A DNA stretch of 64,000 nt. It comes from Megascapheus bottae (lineage: Eukaryota; Chordata; Mammalia; Rodentia; Geomyidae). The DNA lies in NCBI GenBank assembly GCA_024803745.1, contig JANJXV010000099.1, positions 2,170,001 through 2,234,000 on the forward strand, read 5' to 3'. Positions 21,475-32,096 of this stretch are shown piece after piece; position 1 is the stretch's first letter; every line of letters begins with the position of its first letter. Below the pieces are notes generated by a model. It had not been told where the DNA came from. It did no database searches and saw only the letters and a program-made list of their open reading frames with translations. The position numbers and the translations under genes were made by a program.

Positions 21475-23267
21475 GGGTGTGTAGATATTTAGGATCGTTA
21501 CGTCTTCCTGGAGGAAAGATCCCTTTAGTAGTATGTAGTAACCTTCTTTGTCTTTTCTTACTAATTTTAGTTTGAAGTCTACTGTATCTGATATGAGGAT
21601 GGCAACTCCAGCCTGTTTATGGGGGCAGTTAGCTTGATGGAGTTTATTCCAACCTCTCACTTTCAAAAGATGATTGTTTTGGGGTAAGATGTGTCTCTTG
21701 AAGACAGCAGAATGATGGCTCTTGATATTGATCCAACTAGACAACCTATGCCGTTTAATTGGAGAGTTAAGTCCATTGATATTGAGAGTTAGGACTGAGA
21801 GATATTTATTAGTTCCTACCATTTTTAAAAGCTTTTAGTAGGGCCTGTGTCTTGACAGTTCTTGTGGTCCTTAGACGGTATGCTGTTTAGGTGCCTTTTC
21901 TTTCCCTATATTGCATTTATTTTGGTTTTCTATGTATAGAGCATCTTTGAGAATTCTCTGTAGTGTTGGTTTTGTTTCGACATATTGTTGCAGCTTTTCC
22001 CTGGAATGGAATGTTTTTATTTTTCCCTCAGTTATGAATGAGATCTTAGCTGGCTACAGTATTCTTGGTTGGTAGTTATTTGATATAAGGGCATGACATA
22101 TATGCTTCCAGTCACTTCGTGCTTGCATGGTCTCTGCTGAGAAATCTGGGGTTATTCTGTTCTTTATAATACCTAAATTATCTTCAGCCATGGAAATTCC
22201 CTCCTCTGCAATGTCTAACCTGCTATCAAAGCTATCTACTTTATTTTTCATCTCCCTTGCTTCTAATTGCTCACTTTTGATGCCTTGCATCCCTTGTTTT
22301 AGATCATGTATGGATTTCTTTATCTCCTTGATTTCCTTTTGAGTGGTTAGCTCAGTAGCTTTATTTTCTTTGGACATTTGCTGGAGTTTGGTCACGTTTT
22401 TATTTGTGGATTCTTTGAATTCATCCATCTTTCTTTGAAAAACCTTTATTATGGCCTCCTTTATGGCTTCTTCTTTTTCACTTATCACCTTGTTTTTGCT
22501 TTCCTCTTGTTCAGGTATGGCTTCCTCCATTATCTCTTTCTTTATATTTTCACATTTTTCATTAATGATGTTTATCAATTGCATTTGTGTAGCAATTGGA
22601 AGACTCTCCTCTAGGTTTGCCAGTGACTGTTCCATTGTCTGTTTACATTGGGTGGGGGATGTTGTTTCTTGATTTGACATTTTTCTTGAGTTTCTTGTTC
22701 TGCCCATTTGAAAATGGGAGCAAGATTACTACTAAATACGATCATAGTTTTTCAGATATAACCAACCTAGACCTCTGTCGCTGGCAGACACTAGATGTTC
22801 ACAAGTTTTGATTGGTATTATCACTCTTTCTTTTTGTGCACTTACAGACCAGCCTAATACAACCACTGATAAGCGATTTATACCCAAAACAATAAGCCTC
22901 TCAATCCAATCTCTATTGTCTTTAAGTCCCTCTGAGCCTAGAGAATAATTAACCACCTACATATACAATATTGCTCAACAGCCATCAAGTGTAGATCCGT
23001 GCAGTATAAGGGTTGAAAGACGAGCAGAGGTCCAGAGATAGAAAAAAAGAATGAGAGAGGTCAGGGGAGGTGCAAGAGGATTAACGTAGGAGTGTAAGAA
23101 TATTGTAGTAATGAAGAAAAGTTATAGCATAAGGATAACTGACATAAGTTAGTAAGTAGATAGCATATTTGAGTATAAAGTTTGGAAAGTATTAGAATAA
23201 AACTTATGTGTTGCTGCACGACTAGCTCTTAGCCCAACCAGTGGCCTCACAGTGGACCATGGGATGG
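21475..23267 (-). mobile_element. L1 number 1 of block A: 5' half (5' UTR, ORF1, start of ORF2)
   Basis: Minus-strand L1. ORF2 is cut in its endonuclease domain at 21475; its start (MVGTNKYLSVLTLNINGLNS) lies near 21822. ORF1 starts at 22707 and has lost 347 bp between two 'cagaa' repeats. This fuses the coiled-coil half directly to the C-terminal half and leaves a 217-codon open frame ending at the shared TAG (22054-22056). The 5' UTR runs to about 23267, where non-L1 flank begins. Confidence 0.9.
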
Positions 23268-23390
23268 ATCTGTTTTTCTTGTCTACGTTGAGGGAAAGGG
23301 GTATTTCACAAGATGCAGAGGCGAAGATTTCAGAAGCAAATGCTGTGAGTGAATTAGCTCGTAAAAAGCATTTTTATTTTCTTTTATCTT

Positions 23391-23582
23391 TCTGCCAGTC
23401 TTGGGGCTTGAATTCAGGGCCTGAGCACTGTCCTCGGGTTTTCTCAAGTCTAGCCCTCTGCCACTTGAGCCACAGTGCCACATCTAGATTTTCTATCTAT
23501 GTGGTACTGAGCAATCAAACCCAGATCTTCATGGATGCTAGGCAAGCACTCTACCACTATGCCAAACTCTCAACCCTGACAT
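23391..23582 (-). mobile_element. IDL SINE, module A1
   Basis: 'ctgccagtcttggggcttga' to 'accactatgccaaactctca'. The same insertion recurs at 30816 and 54991, and inverted at about 38325. Confidence 0.88.
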
Positions 23583-23595
23583 AGTAATTATAAAG

Positions 23596-23616
23596 TCATC
23601 ATCATCATCATCATAT
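23596..23616. repeat. (ATC)n microsatellite, module A1
   Basis: Six TCA units. The same site has 16 units at 31021-31069 and about seven at 55196-55217, so unit number changed after duplication. Confidence 0.95.
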
Positions 23617-23828
23617 CCAAATATCCTTTCTCCTACAAAGAATGAACACTTAACTGTGTCTAATGCTTTTTTTTTAATTTCACTAATTCTTCTGTGTTTT
23701 TCCCGCTTGTATTTTTTACACATGACAGCAAAGCTAATCATCAGGAAATAATTGATTAGGATACAGAAACCTAATAATATCCTAGTAGATTGACGTCAAA
23801 AATATGTGCAAGATGCCCTGTGTGTTTC

Positions 23829-24008
23829 ACCTAGTGGGAGAGTCCTTGGCTACCAAGCAGTAAGCCTCAGGTTTGATTCCTCATTACCACATACATACAA
23901 AACGCTGCAAGTGGTGCTGTGGCTCGGTGGGACAGCTAAAGCCTAAAGAAAGCCCAAGAACAATGTTCACACTCTGAGGTCAAGTCCCAAGACTAGCAAA
24001 AACAAAAA
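23829..24008 (+). mobile_element. IDL SINE, module A1
   Basis: 'cctagtgggagagtccttgg' to 'ccaagactagcaaaaac'. Intact here and at 31283 and 55431. At 35583 and 59731 only its 3' part remains, fused to L1. Confidence 0.88.
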
Positions 24009-24009
24009 A

Positions 24010-24641
24010 AATTCGACAAGGGGCAAAATGCAGGCAGAGAAGGCACTGTGAAGCCAATGTTTTGTAAAGGATGAGGGCAATATTGACCCTTAAGTTTGGA
24101 TCTTACCTATGAAAGGCTCCTTGAGCCTGAGACCAGACTGGTAGTTGGGCCTAGTGGAAGACATTGGGATTGGACAAATAAGGTGTGCTGTATACTACAT
24201 CCACATGTATATTGTGAGACTGGAGGAGAGTTTCAGCCTCCAGTATATCTTTGGTGAGGTCTTTTGTGAGCAAGGATCTTTGGTCATTGGGCCCTGAAAG
24301 GTGACCCTGCCTCCCTCACAATGGAACAGAATATGGAACCCTGGTAACCAAGCCACTGTAACTAACAACCAGCTCAAGCCAGCTCACTTGGTCTGTGGCT
24401 CAGGAGGAAGAAAGATGTTGCTGTGCTGTTGCCAAAGGTCAGGAAACTCGAGTCTCAGGCATGGAAGTTGTGGATGTCTTACTCGAAGATGTACATGCTA
24501 GATCATTGCCAAGCCACAAATCCAGTATAACAGAACTTTCTCTAAGAAGAAGGCCAGGAAAATCCAGGGCAACCAGATGAGGTAAATTTCTAAGAAAAAA
24601 TGTATTTGACCCCATCATCCTCCCCACACACTACAACTTTC
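24010..24641. repeat. Unidentified 630-bp segment, module A1
   Basis: Lies between the IDL and the L1 3' end and recurs at 31470, 35705, 55617 and 59852. Not SINE or L1, and I do not recognise it. Short frames occur on both strands (60 codons at 24195-24377 minus, 66 at 24301-24501 plus) but carry no motif. It may be unique flank carried along by the tandem duplications, or an old retroelement piece. Confidence 0.7.
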
Positions 24642-25056
24642 TTTTTTTTTTCATTTTTTATTGTAATTAGTAAAAGGGTTCGATGATATTTGCCAGATAG
24701 AAGTTGCATTAATTCACATACATTGATACCCTTTCACATGTCTTGGTACCCATTTCCCACCAACCCCACACCCCCCACCCGTCTTGGTTTTCCCCCCTTC
24801 CCTATCAAATTTCAAATATCCAAATACAAATAAATTCAATATATCAGATAACAAAGTGAGATACTATACCAATATGGGATAACCAAGGGACAGCAAGCGA
24901 GATGAGAGACAACATAGTACATTAAGGACAACAATCATTCATTATATGGCTTTTGTGTCAATATCCTGGAGGTCCTTTCAATTAGGTTCACATTATATGG
25001 CCTTATATATGGGCTTTTGCTCTATTGCCAATCTCTGCTAGTAGAGCCCAAGGTTT

Positions 25057-28000
25057 CTAATGATTATGACGAATGAGGGAAACCACTGAGCCTAAGTTCC
25101 TTTGAGTCTGGCTTACTTCACTTAATATGATTTGTTCTAAGTCTTTCCATTTCCTAACAAATGGGGCGATGTCATTCTTTCTGACAGCAGCATAGAATTC
25201 CATTGTGTACATATACCACAACTTGTTGATCCACTCATCAACTGAGGGACATCTGGGTTGGTTCCATATCTTTGCTATGGTGAATAGTGCTGCAATGAAC
25301 ATTGTTGTGCTAGTGGGTTTAGTATGCCCTTGTTTCTGGATTGTTGGGTAAATGCCAAGTAGTGGAATTGCTGGGTCATAGGGGAGTTGTATGTTTAGCG
25401 TTTTGAGGCACTGCCGCACTGCTTTCCATAGTGGTTGAACGATTTTGCACTCCCACCAACAGTGTAGTAGTGATCCCTCCTGACCACATCCCCTCCAGCA
25501 TCTGTTGTCATTCGTTTTCCTGATCCTGGCCATTCTAACTGGAGTTAGGTGGAATCTTAGACTTGTTTTGATTTGCATTTCTTTTATGACCAGAGATGTT
25601 GAGCATTTCTTCATGTGTCTATAGGCCATTTTTGTTTCTTCTTCAGAGAAGACTCTCTTTAAGTCTTTGGCCCATTTTGTAATGGGATGGGTGTTACTTT
25701 GGAGGTTAGTTTTGGAGTGATTCAATTTTTTGAGTTGTTGATATATTTTAGATATGAGGCCTTGTTCCGTTGTTTGGGTGGTGAAGATCTTCTCCCCCTC
25801 TGCAGGCTTCCTGATTAGTTTACTAGCTATATCCGTTGCCATACAAAAGCTCTGCAGTTTAATGCAGTCCCACTTATCCAGCCTTTCTCTGATTTGTTGT
25901 GATTCTTGGTCCTTATTAAGAAAGTTTCGACCTGTGCCAAGGAGGCCTAGTGTATCTCCTATTCCTTCCTGTAAACTTTTCAGTGTGTCTGCTTTTACCT
26001 CCACGTCTTTGATCCATTTGGAGTTAATTCTAGTGCAAGGTGACAAAGAAGGATCCAACTTTAGTTTTCTGCAGGTGTTTAACCAGTTCTGACAGCACAA
26101 CTTGTTGAAGAGGCTATCTTTCTTCCATTCTATTTTTTTGGCTCCCTGGTCAAAGATTAGGTGGCCATAGGTCTGTGGTTTAATATCTGGGTCCGCAGTT
26201 CTACTCCATTGGACTTCAGGCCTGTTCTTGTGCCAGTACCAAGCTGTTTTGAGAATTATAGCTCTGTAATAGAGCCTTAAGTTTGGAATTGAAATTGCTC
26301 CAGCGCTGTTCTTTCTGCTAAGAAGTGTTTTTGCTATACGGGGTCTTTTATTATTCCATATGAAATTTTGAATTGCCTCTTCTATGTCTTTAAAGAATGA
26401 CATTGGGATGTTGATGGGTATTACATTGAATTTGTAGATAGCCCTTGGCAAGATTCTCATTTTCACAATGTTGATTCTTCCAATCCAGGAGCACGGGAGG
26501 TTTTTCCATTTCCTTAGTTCTGCTTTAATTTCCTTTTTTAGGGTTTTAAAGTTTTCATCTAAACGGTCCTTTACATTCTTAGTTAAGCTAATTGCTAGGT
26601 ACTTTATTTTCTTTGAGGCTATTGTGAAAGGATTTTCTTTCCTGATTATTGCCTCGTTCCTCTCAGTGTTGGCTTAAAGTAAGGCAGTTGATTTGTGAGG
26701 GTTGATTTTATGGCCTGCTACACTTCCAAAGCTTTGAATCAGCTCAAGGAGCTTGGGAGTAGAGTCTATAGGATACTTTAAATACAGAATCATGTCATCT
26801 GCAAAGAGGGATAGTTTTATTTCCTCTTTCCCTACTTGGATCCCCTTTATGCTTGCTTCTTGCCTTATTGCACTGCCTAGGAATTCTAGTACTATGTTCA
26901 AAAGGAGTGGAGAGAGTGGGCATCCTTGTCTCGTTCCTGATTTTAGAGGGAATGGCTTTAGATTTTCACCATTAAGTATAATACTAGCAGTGGGTTTCTC
27001 ATACACAGCCTTTATTACATTGAGAAATGTTCCATGGATTCCTAGTTTCTCCACATCTTTTAACATAAAGGGGTTTTGGATCTTGTCAAATGCCTTTTCC
27101 GCATCTATTGAGACAATCATGTGATTTTATCCCTGCTCCTGTTGATGTGTTGAATTATATTAATTGATTTGTGTATGTTGAACCAGCTTTGCCTCCCTGT
27201 GATGAATCCAGTTTGATCATAGTGTATATTTTTTTTGATGAGTTGTTGTAGACGGTTGGCCAGTATTTTGTTGAGAAGTTTTGCATCGAGGTTCATCAAA
27301 GAAATGGGTCTATAGATCTCTTTCTTTGATGAATCTCTGTCTGGTTTGGGGATGAGGGATATGCTGGCTTCACAGAATCAGTTTAGTAAAGAACCTTCAT
27401 TTTCAATTTCGTTGAAGAGCTTGAGGAGTATTGGTGTGAGCTCTGCTTTGAAGACCTTATAGAATTCAGCTGTGAATCCATCTGGCCCTGGGCTCTTTTT
27501 AAGTGGAAGTTGTCTAATTTCCATTTCTATTTCAGAGCTTGAAATAGGCCTGTTGAGTTGGGTTAGCTCTTCTTGGTTCAGTGTGTGTATGCTAATATTG
27601 TCTAGGAATTCATCCATTTCTTCTAGATTCTCAAATTTGTTGGCGTAAAGGTTTGAGAAGTATTCCCTCATGATATTCTGGATCTTGGTAATTTCTGTCG
27701 TGATATTACCATTTTCATCTGCGATTTTGTTTATTTCGATATGCTCTCTTCTTTTTTTGGTAAGATTTGCTAAGGGCTTGTCAATTTTGTTAATTCTTTC
27801 AAGAACCAACTCCTTGTTTTGTTGATTCTTTCTATAGATTTTTTGTATTCCAAATCATTTAATTCTGCTTTGATTTTAATAATTTGCTTTCTCCTAATGG
27901 GTTTAGGGTTGGTTTGTTGCTCTTTTTCCAGGAGGTTAAGGTGAGACATTAACTAGTTGGTTTGCCATTTTTCCAACTTGCTGTTGTAGGCACTCCGCGC

Positions 28001-28900
28001 TATAAATTTTCCTCTGAGTACTGCCTTTGTTGTGTCCCTAAGGAGTTGATATTTGTGTGCTCCTTATTGTTAAATTTCATAAACAGTTGGATATCTGTTC
28101 TGATCTCTTCGATTACCCATTGTTTTTGATTCAACAATGTGTGGTTCAGTCTCCATGAGTTACAGGGTTTTCTTTGGTGGAGATGTGTGTTCAGCTCCAA
28201 TTTGATGCCTTTATGGTCTGAGAGTGTGCATGGAATAATTTCAGTGTTTCTGAATCTGTCCAGGTTTGCTTTATGGCCTAAGATGTGGTCTACTTTGGAA
28301 AATGTTCCATGTGCTGCTGAGAAAAACGTATATTTTGGTGTTACTGGGTGGAATATTCTGCAGATGTCTGTTAGATCTAGTTGGTCTATATAGTTGTTCA
28401 GTTCTAAGGTTTCTCTGTTGAGTTTTTGCCTTGTTGATCTGTCCATAGGTGAGAGTGGTGTGTTAAACTCAACAACAATCACTGTGTTTCGATCTATGTA
28501 TGGTTTCAGTGTAAGTAAAGTTTGCTTGATGAAGTTTGGAGCTCCGGGATTGGGTGTGTAAATATTTAGGATTGTTATGTCTTCCGGGAGGAAAGATCCC
28601 TTTAGTAGTATGTAGTAACCTTCTTTGTCTTTTCTTACTAATTTTAGTTTGAAGTCTATTGTATCTGATATGAGGATGGCAACTCTAGCCTGTATATGGG
28701 GGCAGTTAGCTTGATAGAGTTTATTCCAACCTCTCACTTTCAAAAGATGATTGTTTTTGGGTAAGATGTGTCTCTCGAAGTCAGCAGAACGATGGTTCTT
28801 GCTTTTTGATCCAACTAGAAAACCTATGCCTTTTAATTGGAGAGTTGAGTCCATTGATATTGAGAGTTAGGATTGAGAGATATTTATTAGTTCCTACCAT
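25057..28900 (-). pseudogene. L1 ORF2 (endonuclease / reverse transcriptase), broken
   Basis: An intact ORF2 nicks the target and primes reverse transcription. About 1281 codons from ATG at 28898-28900. The endonuclease (28854-28000) keeps SDHKGIKLEL, but the catalytic GDFN motif reads VEFN, and the frame is shifted near the start. The RT lies in three pieces (27809-27378; 27299-27117; 27120-26674) with the catalytic FADDMILYL intact. The C-terminal piece 26466-25057 keeps the C-x3-C-x7-H-x4-C knuckle ([18 protein letters not shown]). Several frameshifts and stops make it non-functional. Confidence 0.9.
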
Positions 28901-28948
28901 TTTTAAAAGCTTTTAGTAGGGCCTGTGTCTTGACAGTTCTTGTGGTCC

Positions 28949-30132
28949 TTAGATGGTATGCTGTTTAGGTGCCATTTCTTTCCCTATATTGCATTTATTT
29001 TGGTTTTCTATGTATAGAGCATCTTTGAGAATTCTCTGTAGTGTTGGTTTTGTTTCGACATATTGTTGCAGCTTTTCCCTGGAATGGAATGTTTTTATTT
29101 TTCCCTCAGTTATGAATGAGAGCTTAGCTGGCTACAGTATTCTTGGTTGGTAGTTATTTGATATAAGGGCATGACATATATGCTTCCAGTCACTTCGTGC
29201 TTGCATGGTCTCTGCTGAGAAATCTGGGGTTATTCTGATTGGTTTGCCTTTGTAGGTTACTGATCCCTTTTCCCTGGCTGCCTTTAGGATCTTTCCTTTC
29301 GTTTCTATTGATCCAGTTCGGATCACAATGTGGCGGTGGGATGTTCTTTTCTGGTCAGGTCTGTTTGGGGTTCTAAGAGCTTCTCGTATCTGGATGGGCC
29401 TGCCCTTCTGGATATTTGGGAAATTCTCTGAGATGATTCCCTGAAGTATATTTCCAATACCATTGACCTCTTTCTCCACGCCCTCCTCCATACCAACTAG
29501 CCTTAAATTAGGCTTCCTAATTGTATCTTGGACCTCCTGAAGCGCTCTCTCATATTTCCTAGATTTGGATTGACTCATTTTCTGTTCTTTATAATACCTA
29601 AATTATCTTCAGCCACGGAAATTCTCTCCTCTGCAATGTCTAACCTGCTATCAAAGTTATCTACTTTATTTTTCATCTCCCTTGCTTCTAATTGCTCACT
29701 TTTGATGCCTTGCATCCCTTGTTTTAGATCATGTATGGATTTCTTTATCTCCTTGATTTCCTTTTGAGTGGTTAGCTCAGTAGCTTTATTTCCTTTGGAC
29801 ATTTGCTGGAGTTTGGTCACGTTTTTATTTGTGGATTCTTTGAATTCATCCATCTTTCTTTGAAAAACCTTTATTATGGCCTCCTTTATGGCTTCTTCTT
29901 TTTCACTTATCACCTTGTTTTTGCTTATCTCTTGTTCAGGTATGGCTTCCTCCATTATCTCTTTCTTTATATTTTCACATTTTTCATTAATGATGTTTAT
30001 CAATTGCATTTGTGTAGCAATTGGAAAACTCTCCTCTAGGTTTGCCAGTGACTGTTCCATTGTCTGTTTACATTGGGTGGGGGATGTTGTTTCTTGATTT
30101 GACATTTTTCTTGAGTTTCTTGTTCTGCCCAT
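28949..30132 (-). pseudogene. L1 ORF1 (RNA-binding chaperone), broken
   Basis: The product of an intact ORF1 is a trimeric RNA chaperone that coats L1 RNA in the cytoplasm. Start MGRTRNSRKMSNQETTSP; residues about 25-180 are a charged coiled coil (30132-29575). A frame change at 29575-29578 separates this from the RRM/C-terminal half (from MSQSKSRKYERALQ; RPIQIREALRTPNRPDQKRT; RSDWKHICHALISNNYQPRI). An in-frame TAG at 29132-29134 then replaces the tyrosine expected before PAKLSF. Beyond it the frame stays open to TAA at 28949-28951. About 394 codons overall. Confidence 0.88.
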
Positions 30133-30815
30133 TTGAAAATGGGAGCAAGATTACTACTAAATACGATTATAGTTTTTCAGATATAACCAACCTAGACCTC
30201 TGTAGCTGGCAGACACTAGATGTTCACAAGTTTTGATTGGTATTATCACTCTTTCTTTTTGTGCACTTACAGACCAGCCTAATACAACCACTGATAAGCG
30301 ATTTATACCCAAAACAATAAGCCTCTCAATCCAATCTCTATTGTCTTTAAGTCCCTCTGAGCCCAGAGAATAATTAACCACCTACATATACAATATTGCT
30401 CAACAGCCATCAAGTGTCGATCCGTGCAGTATAAGGGTTGAAAGACGAGCAGAGGTCCAGAGATAGAAAAAAAGAATGAGAGAGGTCAGGGGAGGTGCAA
30501 GAGGATTAACGTAGGCCTGTAAGAATATTGTAGTAATGAAGAAAAGGTATAGCATAAGGATAACTGACCTAAGTTGGTAAGTAGGTAGCATATTTGAGTA
30601 CAAAGTTTGGAAAGTATTAGAATAAAACTTATGTGTTGCTGCACGACTAGCTCTTAGCCCAACCAGTGGCCTCACAGTGGACCATGGCATGGATCTGTTT
30701 TTCTTGTCTACGTTGAGGGAAAGGGGTATTTCACAAGATGCAGAAGCGAAGATTTCAGAAGCAAATGCTGTGAGTGAATTAGCTCGTAAAAAGCATTTTT
30801 ATTTTCTTTTATCTT

Positions 30816-31007
30816 TCTGCCAGTCTTGGGGCTTGAATTCAGGGCCTGAGCACTGTCCTCGGGTTTTCTCAAGTCTAGCCCTCTGCCACTTGAGCCACAG
30901 TGCCACATCTAGCTTTTCTATCTATGTGGTACTGAGCAATCAAACCCAGATCTTCATGGATGCTAGGCAAGCACTCTACCACTATGCCAAACTCTCAACC
31001 CTGACAT
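30816..31007 (-). mobile_element. IDL SINE, module A2
   Basis: Same insertion as at 23391, in the flank upstream of the full-length L1. Confidence 0.88.
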
Positions 31008-31020
31008 AGTAATTATAAAG

Positions 31021-31069
<49 letters not shown>
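31021..31069. repeat. (ATC)n microsatellite, expanded
   Basis: 16 uninterrupted TCA units, the longest allele of this tract among the modules. It gives a poly-Asp run in a minus-strand frame that is not a gene. Confidence 0.97.
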
Positions 31070-31282
31070 ATCCAAATATCCTTTCTCCTACAAAGAATGA
31101 ACACTTAACTGTGTCTAATGCTTTTTTTTTAATTTCACTAATTCTTCTGTGTTTTTCCCTCTTGCATTTTTTACACATGACAGCAAAGCTAATCATCAGG
31201 AAAAAATTGATTAGGATACAGAAACCTAATAATATCCTAGTAGATTGACGTCAAAAATATGTGCAAGATGCCCTGTGTGTTT

Positions 31283-31468
31283 GACCTTGTGGGAGAATCC
31301 TTGGCTACCAAGCAGTAAGCCTCAGGTTTGATTCCTCATTACCACATACATAGAAAACGCTGCAAGTGGTGCTGTGGCTCGGTGGGACAGCTAAAGCCTA
31401 AAGAAAGCCGAAGAACAATGTACACACTCTGAGGTCAAGTCCCAAGACTAGCAAAAACAAAAAAAAAT
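31283..31468 (+). mobile_element. IDL SINE, module A2
   Basis: Complete. Variants 'gccgaagaacaatgtacaca' are shared with 55560-55580, not with 23945, marking A2 as the counterpart of the copy B module. Confidence 0.88.
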
Positions 31469-31469
31469 T

Positions 31470-32096
31470 CGACAAGGGGCAAAATGCAGGCAGAGAAGGC
31501 ACTGTGAAGCAAATGTTTTGTAAAGGATGAGGGCAATATTGACCCTTAAGTTTGGGTCTTACCTAAGAAAGGCTCCTTGAGCCTGAGACCAGACTGGTAG
31601 TTGGGCCTAGTGGAAGACATTGGGATTGGACAAATAAGGTGTGCTGTATACTACATCCACATGTATATTGTGAGACTGGAGGAGAGATTCAGCCTCCAGT
31701 ATGTCTTTGGTGAGGTCTTTTGTGAGCAAGGATCTTTGGTCATTGGGCCCTGAAAGGTGACCCTGCCTCCCTCACAATGGAACAGAATATGGAACCCTGG
31801 TAACCAAGCCACTGTAACTAACAACCAGCTCAAGCCAGCTCTCTTGGCCTGTGGCTCAGTAAGAAGAAAGATGTTGCTGTGCTGTTGCCAAAGGTCAGGA
31901 AACTCGAGTCTCAGGCATGGAAGTTGTGGATGTCTTACTCGAAGATGTACATGCTAGATCATTGCCAAGCCACAAATCCAGTATAACAGAACTTTCTCTA
32001 AGAAGAAGGCCAGGAAAATCCAGGGCAACCAGATGAGGTAAATTTCTAAGAAGAAATGTATTTGACCCCATCATCCTCCCCACACACTACAACATT
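31470..32096. repeat. Unidentified 630-bp segment, module A2
   Basis: Carries 'ctctcttggcctgtggctca' and 'gtaagaagaaag', variants found also at 55985-56020. Confidence 0.7.

Larger units (their letters stand above)
24642..30692 (-). mobile_element. Full-length but inactive L1 (number 2 of block A)
   Basis: About 6.05 kb, the usual size of a complete rodent L1. In sense order: 5' UTR 30692-30133, ORF1 30132-28949, ORF2 28900-25057, 3' UTR 25056-24650 with a G-rich stretch (plus strand C-rich at 24755-24800), poly-A (plus-strand T run at 24642). The 5' edge is inferred from where the inverted relative at 38628 stops matching. Both ORFs are broken. Its 5' half is homologous to L1 number 1, as expected if an unequal crossover between the two made the extra module. 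Confidence 0.92.

Noticed and set aside
22127..22142. The 347-bp ORF1 gap as a spliced intron
   Set aside because: On the L1 sense strand the deleted segment does not begin with GT at any alignment of the 5-bp repeat.
24195..24627. Short conserved frames in the unidentified segment as a real gene
   Set aside because: They are 60-66 codons on both strands with no recognisable domain. Similarity among modules is expected from recent DNA duplication.
25754..26092. 112-138-codon plus-strand frames repeated at 25754, 33210, 37444 and 57358
   Set aside because: Antisense shadows of L1 ORF2. Their conservation follows from the L1 copies.
29132..30132. ATGA overlap in ORF1 as two translationally coupled cistrons or programmed frameshifting
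   Set aside because: L1 ORF1 is a single frame in mammals. A one-base lesion in a dead element is the simpler explanation, and no slippery site or conservation supports the alternative.
31021..31069. CRISPR-like short repeats
   Set aside because: Simple trinucleotide repeat with no spacers, in mammalian DNA.
30963..31196. Poly-aspartate frame
   Set aside because: Translation of the expanded (ATC)n tract. The copies with fewer repeats give the same frame with a shorter Asp run, and there is no other protein feature.
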